A stretch of DNA of 64,000 bases from NCBI GenBank assembly GCA_027563935.2, contig CM050453.2, positions 88,696,665 to 88,760,664 on the forward strand. Reading direction: 5' to 3'. The notes under the pieces were generated by a model. It searched no databases, was not told where the DNA came from, and saw only the letters and a list, made by a program, of their open reading frames with translations. Positions 10,693 to 21,080 of this stretch are shown in pieces; position 1 is the stretch's first letter, and every line of letters starts with the position of its first letter. The translations under genes were made by a program, and so were the position numbers. The stretch is from Costus lasius (taxonomy: Eukaryota; Streptophyta; Magnoliopsida; Zingiberales; Costaceae).

Positions 10693-12117
10693 ACGGCACG
10701 TTCAACTTCACCCTCGAAGGTGAAGAAAGGCCTGAAATTCCAGAAAATCACCCATACTGCTAGAGGAGCGTCAGAGGACGTCCGACCTAGGCAGGATAAA
10801 GGAAAAGCCAAGGAGACGGCTGATCCTGAGGAGATGGTGAACCAGGGTGATCGCATTGCCCACATCGAGCAGATACTCGGTATGGCCAGTGGTGGAGATA
10901 ATGGGATGATTCCACAGGTGGAAAGTCTTCAGAAGACTGTGGAGGATCAAGAATTGCTGATCGAGCAACAGAGGTTGCAGATCGAGCAGCAGAGGTTGCA
11001 GATCGAGGTCATGCAACAGACCATGGAGGGTCTGATCCATCTACCAGGGGAGATGGCTCGCATGAAGGAGGACATGCACGCAGAAGTAAAGGTACTGCGC
11101 CTAGCCCTAGCGCAAGTATCATCGGCACCGGTGGAGCAGGAGGCTCCCAAACCGAGGGTGCGCGTGCCAGACCCAGCGACGTTCGGGGGGGCTCGATCGT
11201 CCAGAGAGGTCGAAAACTTTATCTGGGATATGGAGCAACTGTTTTCAGCTAACCATATTTCTGCAGGAGATCGGGTGCAGGTGTGCATCGCCTATCTTAC
11301 AGGCGACGCAAAACTTTGGTGGCGAACCAAAGTCGGCTCTACCTCAAGGACGACTAGCTGGACTTGGGAGACTTTCCGTGAGGAACTGCGGCGGCAGTTT
11401 CTTCCCGGAAACTCGGCGGACCAGGCACGTGGCAAACTGGATCGGCTGAGGCATACAGGCTCGATCCAGGAGTACGTCCGGGCTTTCTCTACTTTGATGC
11501 TGGAGCTTCCGGGGATGGCGGAGGACGATAGGCGATACTTCTTCCTCCGGGGCCTTCAGCCATGGGCAGAAACGGAGGTCCGACGTCGCGAGCCAGTTGA
11601 CTGGAGGGCGGCTGCGGCAGTGGCTAAGTCTCTGGTGGACAACAGAAATTTCAAACCAGCACCACCAAAGAAATCCAAGACACCACCAAAGCGCGGCTCT
11701 CAGCGCGGCTCCCCACGCACACCACCGGGAGCTAGAGTTCCAGAGAGGGGTAGACCATTCTACCGGCAGAACAAGGGTTCACCGGGACGACGGGAGCAAA
11801 AGCCACAGGGTTGCTTTTGGTGCGGCGGTCCTCACTGGGTAAAGGATTGTCCTAGCAAGCAAAAGCTCATGGCGATAGCAGCGCAGGATCCAGCCGAGGA
11901 AGCCGAGGAAACCGAGCAACCGCGGATTGGATCATTGCAGGTTGTCCCACACGCTGCCACGGGAGCGCAGCAGTGTCGGGTTGGTGCTTTGAGGATCGGA
12001 GCGATGGTCCTGCAGGATCCGCCCACTAGAGACATCGAGGGCGATGTCCAAATTGGACGGGGGAGTATTGTCAGGGCCCGGTCTACCCGGTCCGGCCCAA
12101 GCCCAACAGAGGTATGA
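10693..12117 (+). CDS. Gag polyprotein of the gag-only Ty3/gypsy-type element
   Basis: Gag forms the particle that packages the element RNA. The frame is open from 10,678 to the stop at 12,115-12,117. Counting from 10,720, a glutamine-rich coiled-coil stretch with repeated QRLQIEQ lies at about residues 80-100, the retrotransposon Gag domain at about 150-260 (NFIWDMEQLF, YLTGDAKLWW, FREELRRQFLP), a basic region at 310-360, and one zinc knuckle, CFWCGGPHWVKDC, at about 372. The last 16-17 codons lie in the 3' LTR. No ATG starts the frame near its 5' end: ACG at 10,693 stands where gypsy Gag proteins often begin (T-A-R-S-T-S), and the first in-frame ATG is at about 10,834. The start is therefore uncertain: a non-AUG start or a lost ATG. 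Confidence 0.85.
   Translation, partial: TARSTSPSKVKKGLKFQKITHTARGASEDVRPRQDKGKAKETADPEEMVNQGDRIAHIEQILGMASGGDNGMIPQVESLQKTVEDQELLIEQQRLQIEQQRLQIEVMQQTMEGLIHLPGEMARMKEDMHAEVKVLRLALAQVSSAPVEQEAPKPRVRVPDPATFGGARSSREVENFIWDMEQLFSANHISAGDRVQVCIAYLTGDAKLWWRTKVGSTSRTTSWTWETFREELRRQFLPGNSADQARGKLDRLRHTGSIQEYVRAFSTLMLELPGMAEDDRRYFFLRGLQPWAETEVRRREPVDWRAAAAVAKSLVDNRNFKPAPPKKSKTPPKRGSQRGSPRTPPGARVPERGRPFYRQNKGSPGRREQKPQGCFWCGGPHWVKDCPSKQKLMAIAAQDPAEEAEETEQPRIGSLQVVPHAATGAQQCRVGALRIGAMVLQDPPTRDIEGDVQIGRGSIVRARSTRSGPSPTEV
12055..12068 (+). other. Polypurine tract
   Basis: The purine-rich run ggacgggggagtat sits immediately before the TG of the 3' LTR, the expected place and composition for plus-strand priming. 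Confidence 0.75.
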
Positions 12118-13222
12118 AATGGGCAGTGGCCCATGGAGAGCGCCGCTCTCCCGAATGCGTACACGCGGAACTCGCGTGTGACGTGGCGACATAAGAGAGG
12201 AGCTCGGGTGCGAGGACGACTGCAGCCGGGCGCAGCCGCAAACGCGAACTCGTCGCGTGCGCCAGACGCTGAACAGGCGAAGACGACGGAGTCGTCTCCG
12301 AACGCGATGGACGCGGACGCGAGTTCGGACGGCAGCTTGGCGACGAGGTCTGCGGCGAGATTATCGGACGAAGGCGCGGCGAAGACGGCGTCGTCGAGCG
12401 AAGCGGACGCGCGAAGGATTAGAGGCGGCGGATGCTCGTTAAAAGGGGGAGCGAACGGCGACTTCGGGGGATCCCATCTTCGAGCAGCGAACCAGCTTTG
12501 AGTGAGGAGAGCTCTGAGTGATTGTAGCCGGCGGCGAGGGTTGCCGGCGAGGGAGGGGAAGAGGGCGTCGATAGGGATCGACGGCGAGGTTTTGTAAGTT
12601 TTATTTTGGTAATAAAACGAAGTTTCCTCCTCATCGCATACCTTCCCCTGTTTCGACGCTTCCTCACCAACTCGTGCGACTACCGGCAGCGGCAGCCGTC
12701 GACGGAGGACGGCGATCCGCGAGCACAGGCGGCGCTCGGCTTCGGACGAACGAAGAAGACGCAGTTTTTTCGAACGCGTCGGGCGTTCGAAACGAGGAGG
12801 TCAAAGCATCGAACGGTCAACGGCGAATTGCGTTTCGATTTCGAAACGAATTCGAAATCGGCGACGCTGACGCAAGGCGTACGTCAGCACGGGCAGAATT
12901 CGTTCGACGAGCGAAAACGGGCGGCCGACGTCATCCTGACGTCAGCGAAGGGGGAATTCGGCAACTAGCGTTGATTTGGTCAAAATTGATTTTGACCGAG
13001 AAGGTATCTTAATTTAGGGTTCCGTTCTTTTCCGGATTTCTAAATTGGGGTTAGGGTTTTCTCCGTGCGAATTGTATTTTGGGGATAAAAATTCTTCGGG
13101 GAGATTAGGGTTTCGAATTTTGGGTCGGAAACCCTAGGGAGAGTTGCGTTCTGGTATTCCGCCGGACGGCTCTAGGAAGCGGATAAGCGCTCATCCTAAG
13201 CCGATCCGACCGGGGCGTGACA
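12069..13222 (+). repeat. 3' LTR of the gag-only element
   Basis: It is 1,154 bp and nearly identical to the 5' LTR, including the terminal TGTCA and TGACA. It contains the gag stop codon. The target duplication ACAAG follows at 13,223-13,227. Confidence 0.92.
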
Positions 13223-13275
13223 ACAAGTATAGCATAGTTATAAAGCTACTAACAATAGGGCTAAATAGGCCCTAA

Positions 13276-13685
13276 GTATTGTTCGCGAGTGAACGTATCC
13301 TTGCCATGCCTTTTTTAAGGAGAGACTAACGGTTATGTTAAAATTGACCAAATTAGCCAATCTTAATTAGGCAGGCTAATAATAGCTTTACTTTACGTTT
13401 CACCCAATGCTTAAAGTTTAATGACTAATTAAGATGTTAAAAATCAACTATTAAAAGCTATTAAAATAATAAAAATTATGGGAAAAAAATAAAGAAGTAA
13501 AATTAAAAACCCATGTGAGAAAAAGTCTCACACGTTCCCGCACCCACACTAAGCTCCAAACGGCAAGGGCAGAAGAATTCATTATAATATCAAGCTTCCT
13601 TTCTTAGTTTTTTCATGTGGAACTAACGAACGTTTGAATTTTTCCTTAAAACTCCAATAGTAAGAGTACTCCAATAGTAAGAGTG
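13276..13685. other. Spacer upstream of the surviving part of gene A
   Basis: No gene or element is recognised. There is AT-rich DNA and a short direct repeat ctccaatagtaagagt at about 13,652 and 13,669, next to the point where gene A homology begins. Confidence 0.4.
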
Positions 13686-13689
13686 GTAG

Positions 13690-14640
13690 CATTTGATGTC
13701 AGAAAAGAAAAGAGAAGGTTCGGAAAGAGGATTGGATTTATTGTGTGGTCAACCAACACATTCAACATCAATCCCATGTTGCAGCTACTAGATAATGGCA
13801 ATCTTATGTTACCTGAGGGAGCCTCAAATGGCAGCATCTTATGGCAAAGCTTTGATCATCCAACGGATACACTTCTTTTCAGCACGAAGTTAGGATTTGA
13901 TTAAAGAAGAAACCTTACCATATAACTTACATCATGGAAAAGTGCTTCTGACCATTCTCCGGGGGAGTTTGTGTGTAGATTGGAGAAGAAGGGAACCATA
14001 CAAGTTTGCATATTAAAAGGGACCATTTGTATTTTTCGTCGTAGCCTGCCAAACGTGCTAACAACTGGCATATTCCTGTTTCAGTACACTAGCAACCAAT
14101 ATGAGATGTCCATCGGATTCGATGTTTTGGATCCTGCTGTTCAACTGAGAGGACTTTTGAATTGGGAGGGGAACTATCAAGACTTAATATGGATAAAAGG
14201 GAGGAGCAACAAGTGGAAAATTATCTGGGAGTTACCAAATGGCCAGTGTGATCAGTGTGCCGCTTGCGGAGTCAATTGCATGTGTACCACATCCTACTCA
14301 TCTCCATGCCAATGCTTGGAGGGTTTTGTTCCCAAGGAAAATGAAGGGTGGAGCATGAGGCAGAACTCTGATGGATGTGTGAGGAGGTCAGCTTTGAATT
14401 GTTCGACGGATGGGTTTCTTCCATTGCAGAATATAAAACTGCCAGACAATCTCAATGTCTATTACTATAACAAGCCTGCTGATGAATGTTTGAGTTGGAG
14501 CTTGAAGAATTGTTCTTGCACCGCATATGCTATGATTGAAGGCGGCATGTGTCTTACTTGGTATGGTGATCTTCTTGACATTAGACAGTATGCTGATAGG
14601 GGAGATGTGATATTCATCCGGCTTGCAGCTTCTGAATTAG
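13690..14640 (+). pseudogene. Gene A ectodomain exon (part lectin, S-locus glycoprotein, PAN)
   Basis: Recognisable pieces in order are LLDNGNLMLPEGAS and ILWQSFDHPTDT (end of the bulb lectin), LTSWKSASDHSPGEF, QYTSNQYEMSIGF (S-locus glycoprotein domain), CDQCAACGVNCMC (EGF-like), CQCLEGFVP, CVRRSALNCSTDGF, and CLSWSLKNCSCTAYA (PAN/Apple). The exon ends at ELG with a GT donor at 14,641, the same place as in gene B. Two TAA stops fall between the lectin and glycoprotein parts. Confidence 0.9.
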
Positions 14641-15051
14641 GTAAATTTTGTTCTCTTATATTTATGGATGCCAATTTTACTATAAATCTAAAATAATTTC
14701 TAAGGATTATAAAACTAATAAGTCAATTTTCAGCTTTCCAAAATATCGGACCTAATTTGCAAATCTAATAAAATGCATGGGACAATTTGCACTCAACTAT
14801 GAGAAAATGAGAGATTATCTACATGTTTTTCTAAAATTGTATTATCGTATTACATTGTGATTTTTGGAGAATTCCATAGCTATTGCAAATCTTGTATTTT
14901 TAAGTCTACGCTATAGCAACAAGCAACCAAACTATATGAACATAAATTCCAAAATACTAGTAACTATTCAGCAGAATATACAATTAACTATGGCATAATG
15001 CACAATCTTTAATAGCCAAAGATGATTTTAATCAAAAAAATAATCTTGCAG

Positions 15052-15165
15052 GATGTACTTGGAAAAAGAATCCTAGTAAGATCAAGCTCATTCTTATAGC
15101 ACTTGGCATTTTTGTGTCGGCTTGTCTGTCTTCAATTCTGTGGTTGAAGTGGAAAAGAAGACAAG
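15052..15165 (+). pseudogene. Gene A transmembrane exon
   Basis: The short exon, bounded by AG at 15,050-15,051 and GT at 15,166, encodes KIKLILIALGIFVSACLSS followed by a basic stop-transfer stretch KWKRRQ. This is the single membrane span of the receptor. Unlike the equivalent exon in gene B it has no stop codon. Confidence 0.85.
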
Positions 15166-16151
15166 GTATGCCCACTTTAACTTTATATGGATAATCAATT
15201 TCATCTGGAGAATCAATTAGTGCACTTTGCTCTTAAATATGTTATTTCCCTGAGAAAAACAATATTGAATTGATACTCTCCTTAGGACTAAAAATTAAAT
15301 TAGTCATATTATCAATATGTAGAATAGTTATCATAATTTTAAAACAATTAGTACTAAATAAGAGTGCATAGAAATTAAGATAGCACAGTTTTGTAATTGC
15401 AATTCAGTTTAATGACATTTGTAAATTGGAAAGGAATGCAGAGCTACTTTGATTAATTAAAATCATGAATCAGGGAAGCTAAATAAGTCGCATAGCCAGA
15501 GAAACAGATATGATAAACTAGAGTTACCTCCGTTTGATTTGCTCGAAATCAAAACAGCTACGGAGAACTTCTCAAATGAAAATATAATCGGTCGTGGAGG
15601 ATTTGGCCCAGTTTACAAGGTAATCTCATCTTTTACTACAAACATATATCTACTTAAATTGTTATAATTTGTAGGGAAAATTGGAAGATGGAGTTGAGAT
15701 TGCTGTCAAAAGGCTGTCTAAAGATTCTCACTGGGGCATAGATGAGTTCAAATCCGAAGTTCAATTGATTGCCAAACTACAACACAAAAATCTAGTTCGA
15801 TTGCTTGGCTGTTGCATCGAGGAGGAGGAGGAACGAATATTGGTTTATGAGTATATGCAAAACAAGTGCTTGGATTCCTTTATTTTTGGTATGACCTACT
15901 CACCTTTATTCTTTTAGTTTATATTGTGAAAATCTATTGCATATAGTTTATAATTTTCATTAAATTTTGAAAAATAATACTACATATATATAATGAATAA
16001 TCAGTAGGATCACATGCATAACAAAATTTGTAAGTAGGGGAAGTTAGGATTATAAAAATAATAATCGATATAATAAGGGTTGTAGGATACATTTTGAGCA
16101 TACAACTCAACTTTATTATAATTTTGGTTTACTTTTGGTATACAAAAGTAA

Positions 16152-16237
<86 letters not shown>
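16152..16237 (+). repeat. (AAT)n microsatellite
   Basis: About 28 uninterrupted AAT units lie in the long intron of gene A. The apparent poly-Asn reading frame across it is not a gene. Confidence 0.97.
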
Positions 16238-17225
16238 TCTTGATTAAAAATATAAATATGAACAAGATAAAATGTATGCAAAAACTATCCTCTTATGATT
16301 GGTCTTTAGGGCATATTCCAACATATATGTCCATGAAGTTTGACAATCACTATAACTTAACTTTAAATTATCATATCCAATAACCATAGTCCCATGTATG
16401 TGTAAATGATTTGCGCTCAAGGCTCAATATACAATTATTTTGTTCTTAGTTCCCACTTTATTTTGGATAATAAAAGTTAATTATTGCATATATTTTTACC
16501 AAAATAGGGTGCCATGGACTCAATATTTTTCAAGACACTCGAGTATGAAAAATCGCAATGGTTATTGTATAGCACAAGCTCTCTGTGCAAAAGATAGTAT
16601 CTCTTAACAAATTATGTAACAATGAAGAATTTCTTATTGTAGGTTGAGATTTCTCTGCTTATCATAATTTAACTTCTTGGTAAAGGAGGTCCTAGGATGC
16701 TCATAAAAAAGGGTTCATCCAATATTGACCTCTAAGGTAGCACATGGTACCTCAAAAACTATAGAAAACAAGGGAATTGTAGAATAGACATGGAGGTCAA
16801 TTGGATCTTAATTTCTATAATGGATTTATTAGAGGACAATGCTCAATGAAATTCATCCTTCATTAGGTAGTTATTGGGATTTTAATTGAGCTAGATACAC
16901 ATATGAACCAATGATAGAATGTAGTTAATCCATGGAAGCTATGAGCTTCAAATAGAGTTATCGATTAGCCAATTATATATGGACCTCACTTTTCTAGAGC
17001 TAGCTCAAAGCCCTCAAGCTAGCATGATAAACCTAGGAACAATAATAGAGTATAAGGGACACTTCTTTATAGGGCTTCAGGTACTGTCAACACATATCAG
17101 TTTGCCATGGTGCTAGTATATGAATAGACTTGGTTCTTTTTGTCAAAATTCAAGGTGACTAGCATAAAACAATATTCAAAACCTTATTTCTTTGCGTCTA
17201 AACAAAATCCTTCTATCCTAAGAAC

Positions 17226-17845
17226 CTTATGTTGTGTTTACTAGGAGGAATGGAAATATAGAGGGAAGGGAAAAAAGAGGGATGAATGTGAGGGAGGAAG
17301 GGATTGTGGGTCACGTGAAAGCTGGAGAAAAGAGGGGAAGCCCTAGCACGGCTGCGGCGGCGAGTGGTAGGGCGGCATCGGCCAGCAGTAGAGCGGCATC
17401 GGCGAGAGGCGAGCAAGCGGCGGCATCGGCGAGAGGCGAGCAAGCGGCGGCATCGGCGAGAGGCGAGCATCGAGTGGAGAGCAGGCGAGCAGGCGGCGAG
17501 AGGAGAGCACCGAGTAGGAGAGCGGGCAAGCATGCGGTAGAAACAATAAGAGGCGAGCGGAGAATGGTTGAGCGGGCAAGCAAGTGGTGTCATCTGCGAG
17601 AGGATAGCGGTGAACGGGTGAGCGGGAGAGCAGGCAGTGGCATCGGCGAGAGGCGATCGCCGAGAAGGAGAGCGGGAGAGGAAGGAATTTACTGTAGCAA
17701 TCTACTCGATTTTGGCAAATTGCAAAATGAAGGAAAACCTTCCTTTCCCTCTTCACATTTCCATCCCCCCTAGTAAACGAGGGAAAGGACACATTTCCAT
17801 CCTTTCCCTCCTCTCTTCCCTCAAAGTAAACAAGGCATAAGAGTT
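17226..17845. mobile_element. Miniature TIR element with an internal GC-rich minisatellite
   Basis: The left end reads CTTATGTTGTGTTTACT and the right end, on the minus strand, CTTATGCCTTGTTTACT, in the style of Harbinger-type miniature elements. Inside each end are ggaatggaaat and atttccatcc, again inverted. The element splits the gypsy pol remnant. The centre is GC-rich and repetitive; open frames on both strands there are low-complexity Ala/Arg/Ser/Glu and are not genes. Confidence 0.6.
17388..17480 (+). repeat. 27-bp minisatellite, about three units
   Basis: The unit gcggcatcggcgagaggcga plus gcaagcg repeats head to tail about three times with almost no change. Looser copies of gagaggcgag and gcgagcagg go on to about 17,680. 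Because 27 is a multiple of three, open frames persist on both strands. Confidence 0.85.
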
Positions 17846-18859
17846 AGTCTATGGTGTTCTTGGTGATTACATTTGTTAGCACTATAGATCAAAATGTCAT
17901 CAAAATATATATTAAAAAATTGACCTAGATATAGGCTAAGAATATGATGCATGACTTTCTTAGAAGTGGAGGGGCATGGCCAAAAGGCATTAGTAGGCAC
18001 TCTTGTAGACCATCTTTTATCTAAAAAGCTATCTTTCACTTTTGTCCCAATCCAAAACCATCTAAGGAGATCTAACATATCATCTAGCATGGATAGGAAA
18101 GTGATATTTGATTGTTATTTGATTATTGGCTCTACAATAGATGCATATACCATCCTTCTTTAGATTAAGTAGGGTTGATATGGCACAAGGACTTACATTT
18201 TCTTGAACGAACCCTTTATGCAAGTGTTCGTTGACTTGTTATTTGAGTTCAGTATGTTTTGTATGGTTCATTTTATGATGGTACTAGACTAGATTAGTAT
18301 GTAGAAAGCAATGTGCTCTTAGACTATTTATTTTCAAAACATCATTTGGATTGGACAAACATATTTTATAGGGTTCATCTTATAGTGGGGTAAATAGGGT
18401 AATGATGATCCATGCACAAAGTCAATGGCATGTTGGATGCCTTCTCCAGTGGTTACTCATTAGGAAGTTCCTTAATGACAACATTAGAGATCTTACTAAT
18501 AAGCTTTGAACTTCAATGAAGGTAAATCTTATTGGTCTGAGAAATATTTAAACTGCTACCACCATCAATGTCATGTCCAACCATGACTCGTAGAATATAG
18601 GTGGTAAAAAAATGTTAGTCCTTTTTTAATATTAGGACTTAGTTATGCTAAGAAGCACCTCATGACAGTCACATTAAGTCTGGTGCTAGGGTTGTCGTGT
18701 TGTATTCACTAGAATAAATTTGGCCTCATAAAATTTGGTGCTCCCACCTTCATTGTGGCTAGTATTCTCTTTAGGCACCCTACCAACTAAAAGAAAAGCC
18801 TTTTTTTTTCTTTACAATCTCTACAATAGTGCTTGTTGTGCCTTTGAATATTATACTAT

Positions 18860-20812
18860 TGTTCGGAAACCCTGGGGATATCTTACAATTTTCAGAGGTT
18901 TATGGACACAAATACATTGCGCAGCGGAAGAATATCCCCGAAACAGGCCGGTCCCAAAAACCCAATGAAGATCGCATGCGAGAGAGTCGACACGATGAGA
19001 TAGAAGATACCTTATGAGCGATGCGAGGCTGATGTCGTAGTAGGCGCCCAAGCGTGCGCCCTCTGCAGTCTTGCACACACGGATCACCTCGAGTCCTCTT
19101 CTTCCACGCCCGGTGCTAGCCTCGGGAAGAAGATCCAAGCCATAGGTCACCTTCTTTTCAACGTGTGCCACCTCCAAGGTATATGCGCCAAGGATGAAGA
19201 AGGAAGAGGGAGATGCCGCCAAGCACAAGTCACACTTGCACCACCTTCAATAGAAGAAGCGCTAAGGATGAAGAAGAAGAAGTGATTGCGGCTTGGTTGA
19301 TGAAGAGATGCGCCAACTCCTCTTGATCCTCTTGCTCTCGCCCCTCCTCTTGTTCTCACGCCTTCAATAAGTTGTGTGTCTCATGAGAGGGGGCGGCTAG
19401 GATAATGAGCAAGGGGCGAATAGAGTAGTGGCAAGGAGAAGAAGTAGGAATAGGTTTATTTTAATGATTTAATTAAATCCTAATCCAATTAGGATTCTAA
19501 TTAATTATTTAAATAATCAAGTCCTAATCGAATTAGGACTCTAATTAATAATTTAAATAATCAGCCCTATTAAATAGGACTCCATACAATTATTTAAATT
19601 AATTAATTAAATAACCCACAAATAATTAATATCAACTTATATTAACCATATGTGCCATAGGCGCCAACCCTAGTCTAACTAGGGTTAACCATGCGCCTAC
19701 ACATCCTTCTCTTTAAGCCCATTAAGCCCAACTTTTCAATGGGCCCAGCCCAATGTCCATTATGCATATTAACCAAGCCCTTGGATCCAATCCAATTTAA
19801 CCCGAGGTCAAACTCGGCTAACCATGGTTAATATGCCATAAATGGAAGTTGGCTCCAATAAATCTCTTCCATCTCATCAGGCCCATTGGCGCTGATGGAA
19901 TCTCCAAAATAGATCCGAGTTATCCAATAACTCGATCATAAGGCTTCTCGATCAATACGAGAACTCGAGTATCAAGGTGTGCGACCCTGTAGGTTCCTCT
20001 GACGTTGGCAGTGCTGACCTAAGGTCATCACAAGCAGTGACTGGCACCTAGCAGTGCATCGCTGCTACCCAAGTCATCGGAATGGATATCGACATCGAGA
20101 TCCCCATTATCGCAAGTAGGTACCGATGCATTACAGTCTCTTTGCCGTACTGATATCCGATTGGACAAGTGTGTCACCACTTGTTTTTCATCCAATCTCA
20201 TGGCTATGACTAAATCAGGTCTAACCTGGGTATGGCCATACACTTTCAGTCATAGATCTATAGAGGAGCTCCATGGATATCAAGCTTCCCTTAGGAAGGG
20301 GCAAATCCTATGTCTGTCTATTGACCTTCTCATATGGGTCATGACATGCTCAATGACAACCGTTATTACCCTCCAACTACGGTGAGGTGTTAGGTTGTAT
20401 CAAAGCATGTCCCTAACCATATAGAATGGCCAATGACCTCAAGTCAAGGGATCAATGCATCTCCTATCACTTGTGAGGATAACTTGTGACACCAAGTCAT
20501 TGCCTCACAGCGGGTCGGTCCAGTATATCCACCACTGATATACCTATATGTCTGCGTTAGCACCTCGTGCCTAACCAGCCCATATGCCAGTCTCACAAGT
20601 ACCAGAGTTGTCCCATATCCACTCAGGTACATCGACTGGGGACAATCATTTGAGCACAGATCCAATCTGTCTCCAGGGACATTATCATATAAGTACATGT
20701 TCGTAGATGTAAACAAATAATGATAACGACAATGCTAGAATGATATATATATCAATGTTAAGTAGTATAAGTAACGGACCAGAATTAGGTCCTTAGGGCA
20801 TATACACCAACA
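18860..20812 (-). mobile_element. Solo LTR, copia type, 1,953 bp
   Basis: On the minus strand it starts TGTTGGTGTATATGCCCTA, a start common in plant Ty1/copia LTRs, and ends GGTTTCCGAACA. The 5-bp duplication ACTAT flanks it (18,855-18,859 and 20,813-20,817). A related LTR lies at 35,885-37,119. There is no internal domain. It inserted into the gypsy remnant in the intron of gene A. Confidence 0.85.
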
Positions 20813-20817
20813 ACTAT

Positions 20818-21080
20818 ATGGGTCCCTTAGATGTTAATTCTACTTGACCCTTTCACATTTCTACAAATGTGGGCATAGGGTTAGGCCAAGGGGTAGGATG
20901 AGAGAGGGTATCAATCAACTTTCAAAGGGGACCGATAAGATTTGGATAGTTGAAGATTGTGTTTAACTTCACATGCCATGGTGCAGACGATATCAATGTC
21001 ATGTTTTAATCTATCCTTGAATCGTGATAGGTTCAAATTCAAATCCTCTTCAAATGTCACAACATATTAATAACTATTTG
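20818..21080 (-). pseudogene. Ty3/gypsy gag fragment
   Basis: The minus strand reads EEDLNLNLSRFKDRLKHDID followed by a degenerate stretch ending CEVKHNLQLSKSYR, similar to the end of a plant gypsy Gag domain (the 'RFLxGL..I..V' and 'A...E..L' parts). It is on the same strand and upstream of the pol remnant, consistent with one old element. Confidence 0.5.

Larger units (their letters stand above)
9504..13222 (+). mobile_element. Non-autonomous LTR retrotransposon with gag only, young
   Basis: The element has two LTRs (9,504-10,656 and 12,069-13,222), a primer-binding site, one gag frame and a polypurine tract, flanked by the duplication ACAAG (9,499-9,503 and 13,223-13,227). The ends are TGTCA and TGACA. 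Protease, reverse transcriptase, RNase H and integrase are all missing: gag runs on into the 3' LTR. By eye the LTRs differ at about four substitutions and one T-run indel in 1.15 kb, so insertion is recent. The Gag is of the Ty3/gypsy type. Moving would need enzymes from an autonomous relative. It is very GC-rich compared with its target. Confidence 0.92.
9150..13275. mobile_element. hAT-like miniature element, split by the gag-only retrotransposon
   Basis: The left end reads AATACTAAGGGCTTATTTG (9,147 onward) and the right end, on the minus strand, AATACTTAGGGCCTATTT. The interior contains acagcttctgctta, a motif shared by other miniature elements here. The LTR retrotransposon at 9,504-13,222 sits inside it. 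No clear 8-bp target duplication was found, so the superfamily is tentative. Confidence 0.45.
16510..18560 (-). pseudogene. Degenerate Ty3/gypsy reverse transcriptase and RNase H in intron of gene A
   Basis: On the minus strand, from 18,560 downward, broken frames follow the gypsy pol order: LPNE and a degenerate HHYPIYPTIR stretch, KGFVQENVSPCAIS, LLNLKKDG, ANNQITIKYHFPI, then LYLGQFFNIYFDDILIYSAN with the catalytic YFDD box (17,865-17,920). After an interruption by a miniature element (17,226-17,845) come pieces of the connection and RNase H: KVRSIYNWLI, LTSMSILQFP and HRELVLYNNH near 16,550. Stops and frameshifts are many. The matching gag piece is at 20,818-21,080, so a whole old element once occupied this intron. 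Confidence 0.75.

Noticed and set aside
16135..16383. Poly-Asn reading frame
   Set aside because: It is the (AAT)n microsatellite in the intron of gene A.
17213..17792. Overlapping frames of 90-180 codons on both strands
   Set aside because: They come from the 27-bp minisatellite in a miniature element; open on both strands and of low complexity.
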